In this document: in pieces, positions 15,840 to 25,016 of the stretch
Layout: every line of letters starts with the position of its first letter
Position numbering within the stretch: position 1 is the stretch's first letter
NCBI RefSeq assembly: GCF_003113895.1
Contig: NZ_BDUD01000001.1
Location: forward strand, 496,001-560,000
Length of the DNA stretch: 64,000 nucleotides
Direction of reading: 5' to 3'
DNA from: Nostoc commune NIES-4072
Lineage (GTDB): Bacteria > Cyanobacteriota > Cyanobacteriia > Cyanobacteriales > Nostocaceae
Program-made: the position numbers and the translations under genes
Notes under the pieces: generated by a model
The model's database searches: none
The model's input: the letters and a program-made list of their open reading frames with translations, nothing else
What the model was told of the DNA's origin: nothing

Positions 15840-16307
15840 ATGCTCTCTAGCACCCAATCCGTGAATAGTGTCCTTGCGCCAGGAAATCTGCGTAAAGTGC
15901 ATCACATTGCCCTAAACGTCCAGGATATGCAAGCCTCGCGCTATTTTTATGGCACAATCCTGGGTTTGCATGAACTTACAGGTGACGAAGTACCCGCAAC
16001 CCTAGTGGAACTTGTAGCATCTGGGAAAGTAGCCAACTTCATCACCCCGGATGGTACAATTCTGGATTTATTTGGAGAACCCGATTTAACACCACCAAAT
16101 CCAGACCCAGAGAAGACTTTCACCAGAGCGTACCATCTAGCTTTTGACATCGATCCGCAGTTATTTGATCATGCGGTGACAGTGATCAGAGAAAATAAAA
16201 TAGCGATCGCACATGGCCCAGTCACACGTCCTACTGGTAGAGGAGTGTATTTTTACGATCCAGATGGTTTTATGATTGAAATTCGTTGCGATCCAGAAGC
16301 TAGTTAA
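15840..16307 (+). CDS. VOC (glyoxalase/bleomycin resistance/dioxygenase) family protein
   Basis: A 155-residue protein from the ATG at 15840; an in-frame TTG at 15822 would add six residues and is less convincing. The vicinal-oxygen-chelate fold is visible as two beta-alpha-beta-beta-beta modules: KVHHIALNVQDMQASRYFYGTILGL at the start and RAYHLAFDIDPQLFDHAV in the second half, ending GVYFYDPDGFMIEIRCD. Metal-binding His and Glu positions typical of the fold are present (HHIAL, YHLAF, MIEIR). The substrate is unknown. Confidence 0.87.
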   Translation: MLSSTQSVNSVLAPGNLRKVHHIALNVQDMQASRYFYGTILGLHELTGDEVPATLVELVASGKVANFITPDGTILDLFGEPDLTPPNPDPEKTFTRAYHLAFDIDPQLFDHAVTVIRENKIAIAHGPVTRPTGRGVYFYDPDGFMIEIRCDPEAS

Positions 16308-16335
16308 CTTAAGGGTAATAACAAAAGTATCTACT

Positions 16336-16632
16336 ATGACCGCGAAAATCACGCAAATATTTAAACTAATTGAAGACACAATCACAAAACCGCCAATTCC
16401 ACACGAACCATACAAGCAATCATTGAAAGCCTGGGCAATGTATTGTTTACGAGACAAAGGTTTTATAGTCGTTTATGCTCAAAATGCCGACTTTGCTATT
16501 GAAACAAAAGGTACAGAAAAGTTATATTTTAAAGTTTCAAATAGCCCCGATGATTTAGATAATTCTATTAGCTGGATTGTCTGGGATAGTGTAACAAAAA
16601 GCGCCAGTCTCATTCCCAAAAAAATAGACTAA
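16336..16632 (+). CDS. Small hypothetical protein
   Basis: A 98-residue protein from the ATG at 16336 (MTAKITQIFKLIEDTI). The open frame extends upstream but overlaps the VOC gene. The translation (LKAWAMYCLRDKGFIVVYAQNADFAIETKGTEKLYFKVS) has the beta-strand spacing of a restriction-endonuclease-like or heterodimer-type fold, but no catalytic motif is convincing. It follows the VOC gene by 28 bp and may be co-transcribed. I do not recognise the family. Confidence 0.6.
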   Translation: MTAKITQIFKLIEDTITKPPIPHEPYKQSLKAWAMYCLRDKGFIVVYAQNADFAIETKGTEKLYFKVSNSPDDLDNSISWIVWDSVTKSASLIPKKID

Positions 16633-16974
16633 TGCCAAAAAATTGCTGTAACCAAATAATTCGTAATTAATATAGGAATGGTATTTGATTTTTGAAATTA
16701 TCTACGTGGGCGGGGAGTGGGGAGTAGGGAATTAGGTTTTTCAAGTTCTACCGAGCTTTTTCAGAAATCAAACATTAGTCCTATAGTCTACAGTAAATGC
16801 CTGCCTTTTATCGGGAATTACGAATTACGTTAGCGATAAACACGTTTCACAATGAAGGAATGAAAATATTTCTTCCCCAGTCCCCATTCCCCAATCCCCA
16901 GTCCCTATTTTCAAGGCAGTCCCCATTCCCCAATCCCCAGTCCCTATTTTCAAGGCAGGTCTAATGACTAATGA
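16633..16974. other. Intergenic region with short tandem repeats
   Basis: About 340 bp between convergent genes. It contains ggggagtggggagtaggga-type runs near 16710 and a 39-bp tandem duplication at 16880-16957. No gene is visible. Confidence 0.6.
16880..16957. repeat. Exact or near-exact 39-bp tandem duplication
   Basis: The block beginning gtccccattccccaatcccc and ending in ttttcaaggca occurs twice in a row, starting at 16880 and 16919. It is built of ccccaatccccagt-type heptamers. It lies just beyond the rca stop codon and may form part of its 3' untranslated region. Confidence 0.8.
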
Positions 16975-18270
16975 CTAATTCTTTCCATTCGGACGTTGAA
17001 TAATTGTCTCCACCACCCGGCGCTTGGCTTTTGGATCAATACCAACCAAGCGCACGTACTCACCGCTATATTCTGTCAGAGTTGATTCCAAATTTGAAAT
17101 TGCATCAGACTCTGCATCAATGTGGCTATGAACACAAGTTTGCCAAGCACCTGTGCGGAAACGGCGCTCATCGACGTGTTCAATACTAATTTTGTAACCT
17201 TGAGATAATAATTGCCTAATTTGAGCTTGTGTATCTAGGGTTAAATGGGTACTGGATGCTTCCTGCTTCTGGAATCCATTAGTTTTTGCTTCTTGAGTTG
17301 CACCATTGCTTGATGGCTGATTAATTGGTGTTACAGCAGCAGGTGGTGCAGATTGAGAATTTCTACCTCGATTGAGTCGGTTGTAATCATCAACCAAATG
17401 GGAATTTTCCACCCGTTTTTGTTCACCAACGAGGAAGTTACCAGACTCGATTAAGTGAGACAGCCTGAAATCTGGTTTTCTAAATTCTGGTGGCCCTTCA
17501 GTACTATTAACCACATTCAAGGATACCCGCTCAAAACCTACTTGATGGATGTAGTTGCGGATTTGTTCATCATAAATGCGCGATCGCAAAGCGCTAAAAA
17601 AGTCAATTGACTGATTGACAAAAGTATCAACTAGCTGTTCAACTTCCTTCTGTGACAATCCATCCGGTTCAAAAATTCCCTTGACAATTCCTACCTTGTC
17701 ATCTCGGTTTGGTTCCCAGTAAAATTTCTCCATCCGTCCATCCCGAATTAACGGTGCATAGAGAGTAGAAAAATCATTACCTGTGACAATAATCGGTACA
17801 CGATGTAAAGGCGTGGAATCATAGCTTCCAGGCAACTGCACATCTGTGGGATTATCAGCAATATTCATCAGTGTGGCATTCACTAACTGCGTATTTACAG
17901 TATATTGAGTCCCTTCATCAAAGCGTCCAGCCCCCGCATCTAAATCGTTAATCATCAGTACACACATTTTGCCGCGTACTTTGATTAGTTCTGCTGTTTC
18001 TCGATAGCGCAGCCGAATCAACCGCGCTGGATCTCCTGCATCTGGACTTTCCAACTCGCCGCCAGATATGTGAGTTACTTCGATACCCATTTTCTCGAAG
18101 ACTAATTGACATTGAAATGTTTTGCCTTCTCCTTTGCGTCCGTGAATACCTAAAATCACGGGAACTCTCACGCCAGGAAGCTTTAGAAAGTTTTTAGTGA
18201 TGTGGACAGCCAGTTTGTCTAGAAAGCGGGGAGCGATGTAGTAACCCATAAAATTATCTTTGCCTAGCAC
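16975..18270 (-). CDS. rca: Rubisco activase with C-terminal Rubisco small-subunit-like domain
   Basis: A 431-residue AAA+ protein. Residues about 10-290 form the Rubisco activase ATPase: Walker A in GIHGRKGEGKTFQ (about 41-53), Walker B VLMINDLDAG (about 105-114), and a sensor region with PIIVTGNDFSTLYAPLIRDGRMEKFYWEP containing the arginine finger. A low-complexity linker (about 300-340) leads to an RbcS-like (SSUL) domain (about 343-425: IRQLLSQGYKISIEHVDERRFRTGAWQTC). In cyanobacteria such Rca proteins remove inhibitory sugar phosphates from Rubisco, and the SSUL domain recruits them to carboxysomal Rubisco. It lies downstream of rbcLXS on the same strand but behind four unrelated genes. 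Confidence 0.93.
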   Translation of the reverse strand: MLGKDNFMGYYIAPRFLDKLAVHITKNFLKLPGVRVPVILGIHGRKGEGKTFQCQLVFEKMGIEVTHISGGELESPDAGDPARLIRLRYRETAELIKVRGKMCVLMINDLDAGAGRFDEGTQYTVNTQLVNATLMNIADNPTDVQLPGSYDSTPLHRVPIIVTGNDFSTLYAPLIRDGRMEKFYWEPNRDDKVGIVKGIFEPDGLSQKEVEQLVDTFVNQSIDFFSALRSRIYDEQIRNYIHQVGFERVSLNVVNSTEGPPEFRKPDFRLSHLIESGNFLVGEQKRVENSHLVDDYNRLNRGRNSQSAPPAAVTPINQPSSNGATQEAKTNGFQKQEASSTHLTLDTQAQIRQLLSQGYKISIEHVDERRFRTGAWQTCVHSHIDAESDAISNLESTLTEYSGEYVRLVGIDPKAKRRVVETIIQRPNGKN

Positions 18271-18340
18271 TGCCTAAAGTAATGTTAAGTTTTTTTGGCG
18301 ATGACTGTTTATTTATCTTTTGGTAGAAAAGCAACCTTAC

Positions 18341-18727
18341 CTACCATAAACGTCTTGTTGGATATGCATCGAAAATTTTATCAGCACTCAGGATAGGTAT
18401 ATTTTCTACGAGTGCTTGTGCAATTAAAATTCGGTCAAATGGATCGCGATGATGTAAAGGTAGTGTGGCAACAACAGCAATATGGTTAATTTTGATATCG
18501 AGTAACCTAAAATCGTTGAGGTTGAGTTGCTGTGTGATAAATATTTCAAATGGCTGATTGAAACTAAGTTTTCCTAAATTCTGATTAATAGCTATTTCCC
18601 ATAGACTAGCGATACTTAGCAAAATCTCATTATTCTCATCATTGATGAACTCTAGTACTTGATTACTAAGCCTTGAATTGTCAGTCACATACCAAATAAA
18701 AGTATGTGTATCCAACAGTAATATCAT
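18341..18727 (-). CDS. Type II toxin, VapC/PIN domain
   Basis: A 128-residue PIN-domain RNase toxin. The acidic catalytic residues are visible: Asp in MILLLDTHTFIWYV (residue 6), Glu in SIASLWEIAI (about 43), Asp in HRDPFDRILIAQAL (about 93-97) and a further Asp in ILSADKIFDAYP. PIN toxins of this subgroup cleave RNA and are held by a Phd/YefM-type antitoxin. Its ATG overlaps the antitoxin stop by 4 bp (18724-18727), the usual coupled layout. Confidence 0.93.
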   Translation of the reverse strand: MILLLDTHTFIWYVTDNSRLSNQVLEFINDENNEILLSIASLWEIAINQNLGKLSFNQPFEIFITQQLNLNDFRLLDIKINHIAVVATLPLHHRDPFDRILIAQALVENIPILSADKIFDAYPTRRLW

Positions 18728-18951
18728 TCCATATATTCCTTAAAATCTTCCAGTGGTTCATCAAAGTCATCAGATATTGTAATTAAACCCTTAGCACTTC
18801 CAGGTTGACGGCGGTGTTTAAGTGGCGACATAGGAGTTAACTTCACCAAAGGTTGATTATCTTTGATAATAATAATTTCCTCACCTCCGAGTGCTGCTTC
18901 AATTAAGTCAGGTAAGTTTTGAGATGCTTCAGCTAGAGTAATTTGTTGCAT
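18724..18951 (-). CDS. Type II antitoxin, Phd/YefM-like
   Basis: A 75-residue protein from the ATG at 18951 (a GTG three codons upstream is also possible). The N-terminal DNA-binding half reads MQQITLAEASQNLPDLIEAALGGEEIIIIKDNQPLVKLTP, the Phd/YefM pattern. The C-terminal acidic tail (DDFDEPLEDFKEYME) should wrap the toxin. It is transcribed ahead of the PIN toxin, with overlapping stop and start codons. Autoregulation by the complex is expected from the family; no operator was identified. Confidence 0.9.
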   Translation of the reverse strand: MQQITLAEASQNLPDLIEAALGGEEIIIIKDNQPLVKLTPMSPLKHRRQPGSAKGLITISDDFDEPLEDFKEYME

Positions 18952-18988
18952 AATTACCACTTTTGGATATAAAAATCAGGTGCTACCA

Positions 18989-19639
18989 CTATCCTAACTT
19001 TGAATGCTCAATTAAGTTCAGAGGAAACCAATTTAACCAACTATCCCAATTTTCCACGATTTGGGCAAATTCTGCATAACCGCCTGCTCTTGGATGAACA
19101 CCATCATTAGCTCTTGCTTCATTAATCCAGATATTTGATTTTTCTAATATCGGAAAAAGGTCTAAATAAGGTATATTCAATTCATTGCAAATTAAAGCAA
19201 ACTGTTTAGATAAATCAGTATTTCTGTTCGTTCTTTGACCATCTTTTTGTTCTGCGTAGGGTGCAGGGCCAACCATCAAAACAGGATATAGCTTTTGAGC
19301 TTTACTTAAAATTTCACGGGCATTTTTGATAGAATCTACCAAATCCACGCGAGTTTTACCATTTTCTAATGTTGTGTCATTCAATCCAAAAGAAAACACA
19401 ACTCTACCATCATATTCTTTGGGTAATCGCAGTGATACTTCTTGTAACCAACGCCTTGCTATATCAGTACTCGTATCACGCCTAATTCCTAAATTATAGT
19501 AAGTAATGTCATAACCTCTTTTATTAGCATTTGTACATACTCTCCCTGTCCAACCAAGACATTCTTGATCGCCAGTACCATTAACAAAAGAGTCACCAAC
19601 AAAACAAATCCTTACTTCTGCTATATGTACTGAACTCAT
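18989..19639 (-). CDS. SGNH/GDSL hydrolase
   Basis: A 216-residue serine esterase/lipase-like protein. Block I is ICFVGDSFVNGTG (catalytic Ser in GDS), block III is VFSFGLNDTT (GxND), and block V is ANDGVHPRAGGY, giving the catalytic Asp and His. No signal peptide, so it is cytoplasmic unless exported otherwise. The natural ester substrate is unknown. It sits between the AAC(3)-type gene and the toxin-antitoxin pair, all on the minus strand. Confidence 0.9.
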   Translation of the reverse strand: MSSVHIAEVRICFVGDSFVNGTGDQECLGWTGRVCTNANKRGYDITYYNLGIRRDTSTDIARRWLQEVSLRLPKEYDGRVVFSFGLNDTTLENGKTRVDLVDSIKNAREILSKAQKLYPVLMVGPAPYAEQKDGQRTNRNTDLSKQFALICNELNIPYLDLFPILEKSNIWINEARANDGVHPRAGGYAEFAQIVENWDSWLNWFPLNLIEHSKLG

Positions 19640-19721
19640 TACTTCTGTGCTGTCTAATTCTTAAATTTTTGCTTTCAAATCCAGATTTTAATCTGATAAA
19701 ATAGCCTGTGAATTGAGAGGT

Positions 19722-20528
19722 TTATCTGGGATGAGTTGTCAACCAATTAACGGCAAAATCAACACCGTTTCTGATAGACAATAGCTTGGTTTGTGCAGAA
19801 CCAACTGTTGAAACTTTGACATGACCAGTTTGTTCAAAAGCTGCACCGATCTCAACAAAACAGTCATCGTCAAATTCAATATCTGTGTAAACTTTCCAGA
19901 TTCGCTGTCCCGTTTCCAGAATTGGCGCACCCCTGCTAACTCGCAGTGTTCGATCAACCCGGTATTCTGCTAAATGAAAACTCGTGCAGCGATCGTATCC
20001 AACTCCTAATAATAGCACCGAACCGTTCAACTCATAAAGACGAGCTAATGGTGAACTTTCTCCAAGAGAGTTTTCTAAGGCATGATCAAAGATAATCTTT
20101 TCGGCGTGCTTTCCCCAAGCAGCAAAGGAAACCGTCGGATGAGAACTCCGCACTACGCCTTGCCAAGTTCGGAAAGTTTCAACAATCTTGCCCATACGTC
20201 GCGTAGGAGTTACTTTTGGATCAAAAGCTGGCATTGTTTCATATATAATTGACCACCAGTCAGTGGGAACAGCTGGTGCTTGCCACGTATTAGGGTCAGA
20301 CAAATCACCAGAATAGGTAGGCATTACGAGAGTTCCTGCTGGCGTAATCACATCCATCAGTGCTTGAACTACTGCGACTGAACCACCACAAACCCATCCC
20401 AGCGAACTAAGAGAAGAGTGTACTATCACATTCATACCTGGAGTTAAACCTGCGTCCAACAAGTCCTTAGCCAAACTTTGACAAGTACGAGGTGATGGTG
20501 TATTTAAAATTACTTTTGATTCACTCAT
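19722..20528 (-). CDS. AAC(3)-family aminoglycoside N-acetyltransferase-like protein
   Basis: A 268-residue protein of the AAC(3)/YokD family: GMNVIVHSSLSSLGWVCGGSVAVVQALMDVITPAGTLVMPTYSGDLSDP near the start, then RRMGKIVETFRTWQGVVRSSHPTVSFAAWG and VLLLGVGYDRCTSFHLAEY. The HPTVSF and HLAE segments carry the conserved His and Glu. Characterised members use acetyl-CoA to acetylate the 3-amino group of aminoglycosides; chromosomal relatives may act on other amino sugars. Whether this one confers resistance cannot be told from sequence. It follows rbcS by about 130 bp. Confidence 0.9.
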   Translation of the reverse strand: MSESKVILNTPSPRTCQSLAKDLLDAGLTPGMNVIVHSSLSSLGWVCGGSVAVVQALMDVITPAGTLVMPTYSGDLSDPNTWQAPAVPTDWWSIIYETMPAFDPKVTPTRRMGKIVETFRTWQGVVRSSHPTVSFAAWGKHAEKIIFDHALENSLGESSPLARLYELNGSVLLLGVGYDRCTSFHLAEYRVDRTLRVSRGAPILETGQRIWKVYTDIEFDDDCFVEIGAAFEQTGHVKVSTVGSAQTKLLSIRNGVDFAVNWLTTHPR

Positions 20529-20596
20529 GTTCCATAAAATTCCTGGGACTGAATAGTGAGGTTTGCCAGAATTTTTATAATTATTTAGTTAATAAA

Positions 20597-20628
20597 TAGG
20601 AGAGGCAGATAATTCTACCTCTCCTATG
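20597..20628 (-). terminator. Terminator of the rbcLXS operon
   Basis: The arms ataggagagg (20597-20606) and cctctcctat (20619-20628) pair perfectly. On the minus strand the hairpin lies 34 nt past the rbcS stop and is followed by a T-rich stretch (tttattaac), as expected for rho-independent termination. Confidence 0.75.
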
Positions 20629-20661
20629 AAGATAAACTAATTACTTAAAGCAACGCTTGCT

Positions 20662-21000
20662 TTAGTATCTATTAGCTTTGTTAGGTTTGTGAACAAGAAA
20701 GCTGAGAACTTGGCACTGCTTGATGTTGTCAAAACCCACAACACGGATATAGCTGGTGTTGAATTGAGAACGGCATCCTTGAACTTCGCTCAATACTTCT
20801 TGAGTAGATTTAGCACCGAACAAAGGCAACTTCCACATTGTCCAATATAATTCTGTTGGCTCAGAAGTTTCGTTAAATTCGATCGCTGGAATGTAACCTT
20901 GATTCAAAATGTACTGAATCTGCTTGGCAATTTGAGCGTCAGACAGAGGTGGTAGATAAGAAAGGGTTTCGTAACGACGCTCTTTTGGTAAAGTTTGCAT
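20662..21000 (-). CDS. rbcS: Ribulose bisphosphate carboxylase small subunit
   Basis: A 112-residue form IB small subunit. The signature [32 protein letters not shown] at the N-terminus and [13 protein letters not shown] in the middle are diagnostic, and the length matches cyanobacterial RbcS, which lacks the longer loop of the plant protein. With RbcL it forms the L8S8 enzyme in carboxysomes. It is the last gene of rbcL-rbcX-rbcS, 46 bp after rbcX. Confidence 0.98.
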   Translation of the reverse strand: MQTLPKERRYETLSYLPPLSDAQIAKQIQYILNQGYIPAIEFNETSEPTELYWTMWKLPLFGAKSTQEVLSEVQGCRSQFNTSYIRVVGFDNIKQCQVLSFLVHKPNKANRY

Positions 21001-21046
21001 AGATTTTGATAATGGGTTGCGATTTTTGACTACTAGGTTGATCGAA

Positions 21047-21454
21047 CTAATTAGATAAGTTATCTAAATTCGGATCTGAAGTTGCTTGCTGTTCTGGTTG
21101 CAGACTGGGGTTAGATGTGTCTATTCGTGTGATGCGTTCTAGATGCTGGCGACGCTTTTCCATGTTGCCTTGTTGAATGCCAGTGCGAACCATTTCTGGT
21201 AAAAAATCAGCAACTTCCTCCGCAATATGTTCTCTGACAGTCATGATCCGCAATGCCAAATCTGGCTTTTCTCGGAACAATTGCTCAATGTATGCTTCAC
21301 CATCCTGAATTTTGTCAGTGGAAAAGTTATGCAACCAAAGTGCTAGTGGAGGATTTGTTTCGCCTAGCTGTGCCAGTACTGTCCTTAAAGCCTGATAAGT
21401 CAGGTAACTTTGGAGAGTCTTGGCTGTGTCCTTCGCAATTTGCTTAAGATTCAT
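21047..21454 (-). CDS. rbcX: Rubisco assembly chaperone RbcX
   Basis: A 135-residue homodimeric helical chaperone that binds the C-terminal peptide of RbcL and promotes L8 core assembly. The family pattern is clear: [45 protein letters not shown], with the helix NGEAY-like segment ([39 protein letters not shown]). The C-terminal 25 residues are polar and probably disordered. It lies between rbcL and rbcS on the same strand, about 100 bp after rbcL; that gap contains gagttat-type short tandem repeats. Confidence 0.97.
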   Translation of the reverse strand: MNLKQIAKDTAKTLQSYLTYQALRTVLAQLGETNPPLALWLHNFSTDKIQDGEAYIEQLFREKPDLALRIMTVREHIAEEVADFLPEMVRTGIQQGNMEKRRQHLERITRIDTSNPSLQPEQQATSDPNLDNLSN

Positions 21455-21474
21455 GCTTGACCCCAGCCTTTAAC

Positions 21475-21550
21475 AGTTATGAGTTATAAGTTATGAGTTA
21501 TGAATTATGAATTAATGTAACTCTTAACTCTTAACTTCTAACTCCTAACT
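21475..21550. repeat. Short tandem repeats in the rbcL-rbcX spacer
   Basis: Heptamers of the gttatgagttataa and aactcttaactcc types fill the spacer between rbcL and rbcX. The two halves are partly complementary, so they could fold in the mRNA. Confidence 0.6.
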
Positions 21551-21555
21551 TTCGA

Positions 21556-22986
21556 TCAGACGGTATCCATTGCTTCAAACTCGAACTTGATTTCTTTCCA
21601 CAGTTCGCAAGCAACAGCTAGTTCAGGAGACCACTTGGCAGCTTCGCGGATGATATCGTTACCTTCACGAGCCAAGTTACGGCCTTCGTTACGAGCTTGA
21701 ACAACGGCTTCCAAGGCGACGCGGTTAGCGGTTGCACCAGGAGCGTTACCCCAAGGATGTCCCAGAGTACCACCACCGAATTGTAGTACGGAGTCATCAC
21801 CAAAGATTTCTACCAGCGCGGGCATGTGCCATACGTGGATACCACCAGAAGCAACTGCCATTACACCAGGTAGAGAAGCCCAGTCTTGGGTAAAGTAAAT
21901 ACCACGAGACTTGTCTTGCTCGATGTAGTTTTCACGCAACAGGTCAACGAAGCCCATTGTGATGCCACGCTCACCTTCCAACTTACCAACTACGGTGCCA
22001 GTGTGGATGTGGTCACCACCAGACAAACGTAGGGCTTTAGCCAATACACGGAAGTGGATACCGTGGTTCTTTTGACGGTCAATTACAGCGTGCATAGCAC
22101 GGTGAATGTGTAGCAGGATACCGTTATCACGGCACCAACGAGCCAATGTGGTGTTGGCGGTGAAACCTGCGGTTAGGTAGTCATGCATGATGATGGGCAT
22201 TTTGAGTTCTTTTGCGTACTCAGCCCGCTTTAGCATTTCTTCACAGGTAGGAGCAGTAACGTTTAGGTAGTGACCTTTAATTTCACCGGTTTCTGCTTGT
22301 GATTTGTTGATAGCTTCAGCTACGAACAAGAAGCGATCGCGCCATCTTTGGAATGGTGCGGAGTTGATGTTTTCATCGTCTTTGGTGAAGTCCAAACCAC
22401 CGCGTAAGCATTCGTATACAGCGCGTCCGTAGTTCTTAGCAGAAAGACCCAATTTGGGCTTAATGGTACAACCCAGCAAAGGACGACCGTATTTGTTTAA
22501 CTTGTCGCGCTCAACTTGGATACCGTGAGGAGGCCCTTGGAAGGTCTTGATGTAAGCTACTGGAAAGCGAATATCTTCTAAACGCAATGCCCGCAGAGCT
22601 TTGAAACCAAATACGTTACCTACAATTGAGGTCAAAACGTTGGTTACAGAACCTTCTTCAAACAAGTCCAGAGGATAGGCAACGTAGCAAATGTACTGGT
22701 TGTCTTCACCAGGAACTGGTTCGATATCGTAGCAACGACCTTTGTAGCGATCAAGGTCGGTGAGCAAGTCTGTCCACACAGTTGTCCAAGTACCTGTGGA
22801 AGACTCAGCCGCTACAGCCGCACCTGCTTCTTCGGGAGGAACACCAGGCTGGGGTGTCATGCGGAACGCAGCTAGAAGATCGGTATCTTTTGGTGTGTAA
22901 TCGGGTGTGTAATAAGTTAGTCTGTAATCTTTAACCCCGGCTTGATACCCAGACTTGCTCTGAGTCTTCGTTTGAGCGTAAGACAT
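21556..22986 (-). CDS. rbcL: Ribulose bisphosphate carboxylase large subunit
   Basis: A 476-residue form IB large subunit, full length. Active-site signatures are intact: [19 protein letters not shown] (Lys of the KPKLG loop), [11 protein letters not shown] (carbamylated Lys with the metal-binding Asp/Glu), the [13 protein letters not shown] strand and the loop 6/GGG region ([12 protein letters not shown]). It fixes CO2 onto ribulose-1,5-bisphosphate in the carboxysome. A strong GGGAAGGA ribosome site precedes the ATG. It is first in rbcL-rbcX-rbcS; the long leader (22987-23783) is typical of regulated cyanobacterial rbc operons. Confidence 0.99.
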   Translation of the reverse strand: MSYAQTKTQSKSGYQAGVKDYRLTYYTPDYTPKDTDLLAAFRMTPQPGVPPEEAGAAVAAESSTGTWTTVWTDLLTDLDRYKGRCYDIEPVPGEDNQYICYVAYPLDLFEEGSVTNVLTSIVGNVFGFKALRALRLEDIRFPVAYIKTFQGPPHGIQVERDKLNKYGRPLLGCTIKPKLGLSAKNYGRAVYECLRGGLDFTKDDENINSAPFQRWRDRFLFVAEAINKSQAETGEIKGHYLNVTAPTCEEMLKRAEYAKELKMPIIMHDYLTAGFTANTTLARWCRDNGILLHIHRAMHAVIDRQKNHGIHFRVLAKALRLSGGDHIHTGTVVGKLEGERGITMGFVDLLRENYIEQDKSRGIYFTQDWASLPGVMAVASGGIHVWHMPALVEIFGDDSVLQFGGGTLGHPWGNAPGATANRVALEAVVQARNEGRNLAREGNDIIREAAKWSPELAVACELWKEIKFEFEAMDTV

Positions 22987-23783
22987 ATTTTATCCTTCCC
23001 TGAAATCACTCTTGTTAATTATCAAATCACGTTTTGTGCAACTTCCCCTCACCCGATTTTTCCCCCCTTCATCGGGGAGGAGATCAGGAAAAATTTTTGT
23101 TAGGGGTTGTTTTTGGCAAAGGGTAGCAGTTTTTTTGCGGCTGACACTTTGGTAGCGGTGGTAGCCCTCCTCACCAGTGTTATCCCATTCTATGGGTACA
23201 CAACCTAGCGCTTCTACTGTTTCCTCTTCCTACGAATCAAAATTCTTTTTTACCTCTTCTTCGCACCTAACTAAACCTTCTCAATTTCACCAAAAATTCC
23301 GCTTTTTGCGGCTTTATTTTAGATAATTCCCCTACAAATCGGGGTATTCAGGGGATTGGGCTGGCTGGCACACATTCCCGCCTCTACACTCCCTATATCT
23401 TTTCCGTTGATGGAAAAGATACCAGAAAAGAATTTACTTGACAGAGATTTAGCAGAGTCGTGAGCGTTAAAGATAAAAAATTGCACACCACGTAATTTGT
23501 AACTTATTCCACAATATATCAATAATTCGATAAGTTATTCTTTGAAAGTTTTTAACTTATATATTTAATTTTGTTATTACATAAACATTTAACATTTTAT
23601 TACAAATGCTTTACAAGGTGTCATCAATGGTGTTTTGGCATGGGGAGTGGAGTTCAAAAACTCATTAATGGAGTTCAAAGACTCATCCTCTATGCCCAAT
23701 GCCCAATGCCCAATTCTCAATGTTTAAAAAATCCTGACTAGGGGAACACTGGAACTAACCCAAAGCCAGTTTAGGTAACGGCT
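22987..23783. other. Long rbcL leader/promoter region
   Basis: About 800 bp between the divergent rbcL and beta-propeller genes. It probably holds the rbcL promoter, a long 5' untranslated leader and regulatory sites, but I could not identify an NtcA box (GTA-N8-TAC) or a convincing -10 element. A GC-rich fold is possible near 23050-23085 (ccccttcatcgggg). Short tandem repeats (atgcccaatgcccaa) lie near 23690-23715. Confidence 0.55.
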
Positions 23784-24890
23784 ATGGGTACTGTCTCCAA
23801 AGGAAATGTCACCGTGGTATTGTTTTGCAAGCGTACTAGTTTATTGACTACTTCTATCTTGCTGGGGTTGATAGCTTTGCCAAGTATAGGATGGGCACAA
23901 AAAACCCCTGATATTAATTCATCTGATTTAACTCCTGCTTACCCACCTTCTGCACCGCCACCGCGAGTAGAACCTTTGCCCGATGAGCGAGGAGTGCAAG
24001 AAAATTCGCCAAAAACTGATTATCGTGTCGGTAATTTACTGGGAGATATTACTGGCAATCTTTGGGTAGGTTCTTGGCGGGGACTATCGCGGATTGATCC
24101 TAAAACCGGCAAGATTATTTCTCGTGTTAGTTTACCGAATGTTGCTATTGGTGCTTTAGCCCAAGACAAAGTAGGACGTTTGTGGGTAGGAAGTTATGAT
24201 GGACTGTTCCGAGTAGACCCCCGTACTAGTGAAATCACGGCGCAGAATTTATTTTTGCCTTCTAAACGGGTGTTGTCATTGTTAGTTGACAAAAGGGGTT
24301 ATTTGTGGACTGGAACCGATAGCGGTTTAGCCCTAATTAGTCCCGACCAAGGCTTGATTATGACAACATTAAAAAATCTGCCTGGTGTCAGCGCCAACAC
24401 CCTGACTTTAGATGCTGAAGGTCAACTGTGGGTTGGCACTCTTGATGGACTGGTGCGGATAAATACTGCTAGTGCTGCGATTATGAAGCGGATAGCCGAT
24501 TTACCAGGGACGACTGTCCAAGCTTTAGCTATCAGTCCAGAAGGGTTAATTTGGGCGGGAATGCCAAATAATTTGCTAGTTATTAACCCAAAAACTGGTG
24601 CAGTGTTACGGTCTGTGACTCGCCTGCGTGGGCGTGACGTGACAGCAATACGTTTTGCTAAAGATGGTAGTGTCTGGGTTGGGACTAACAATGGTTTGTT
24701 ACGATTAAATCCAAATACAGGAGCTGTGTTAGATGCAGAAGTTGCTGGACTTCCTTCTAGTCGGGTTCTTGCCCTTGCACCTGACATCGCTAATAAATTA
24801 TGGATCGGCACTAGTGAAGGTCTAGCTTGGTTAATGCCTAAAACCGACAGTGCAAAACCACATATTGCTTTCAGTCGCGCCGTTAAGTAA
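23784..24890 (+). CDS. Secreted beta-propeller protein (two-component regulator propeller repeats)
   Basis: A 368-residue protein. An N-terminal export signal is visible (about residues 13-38, LFCKRTSLLTTSILLGLIALPSIGWAQK). From about residue 80 to the end, repeats of about 42 residues recur with the pattern G.LWVGT..GL.RI.P.TG (GNLWVGSWRGLSRIDPKTG, GRLWVGSYDGLFRVDPRTS, GQLWVGTLDGLVRI, GSVWVGTNNGLLRLNPNTG, KLWIGTSEGL). These are Reg_prop blades, about six or seven, forming a periplasmic propeller as in the sensor part of hybrid two-component systems, but with no kinase attached. The ligand is unknown. Confidence 0.88.
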   Translation: MGTVSKGNVTVVLFCKRTSLLTTSILLGLIALPSIGWAQKTPDINSSDLTPAYPPSAPPPRVEPLPDERGVQENSPKTDYRVGNLLGDITGNLWVGSWRGLSRIDPKTGKIISRVSLPNVAIGALAQDKVGRLWVGSYDGLFRVDPRTSEITAQNLFLPSKRVLSLLVDKRGYLWTGTDSGLALISPDQGLIMTTLKNLPGVSANTLTLDAEGQLWVGTLDGLVRINTASAAIMKRIADLPGTTVQALAISPEGLIWAGMPNNLLVINPKTGAVLRSVTRLRGRDVTAIRFAKDGSVWVGTNNGLLRLNPNTGAVLDAEVAGLPSSRVLALAPDIANKLWIGTSEGLAWLMPKTDSAKPHIAFSRAVK

Positions 24891-24894
24891 GGAT

Positions 24895-25005
24895 TAGGGA
24901 CTGGGGACTAGGGACTGGGGACTAGGAATAGGAAATTTTATTCCTAATACCCAATACTTAATAACTAATACCTAATCCCCAATCCAAAATCCAAAATCTA
25001 AAATC
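24895..25005. repeat. Short tandem repeat tract (ctggggactaggga and tccaaaa types)
   Basis: Runs of the heptamers gactggg/actaggg and aatccaaaatccaaaatctaaa fill the gap between the propeller gene and panB. The first half is G-rich and the second is its rough complement. Confidence 0.6.
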
Positions 25006-25016
25006 TAAAATTGGCA

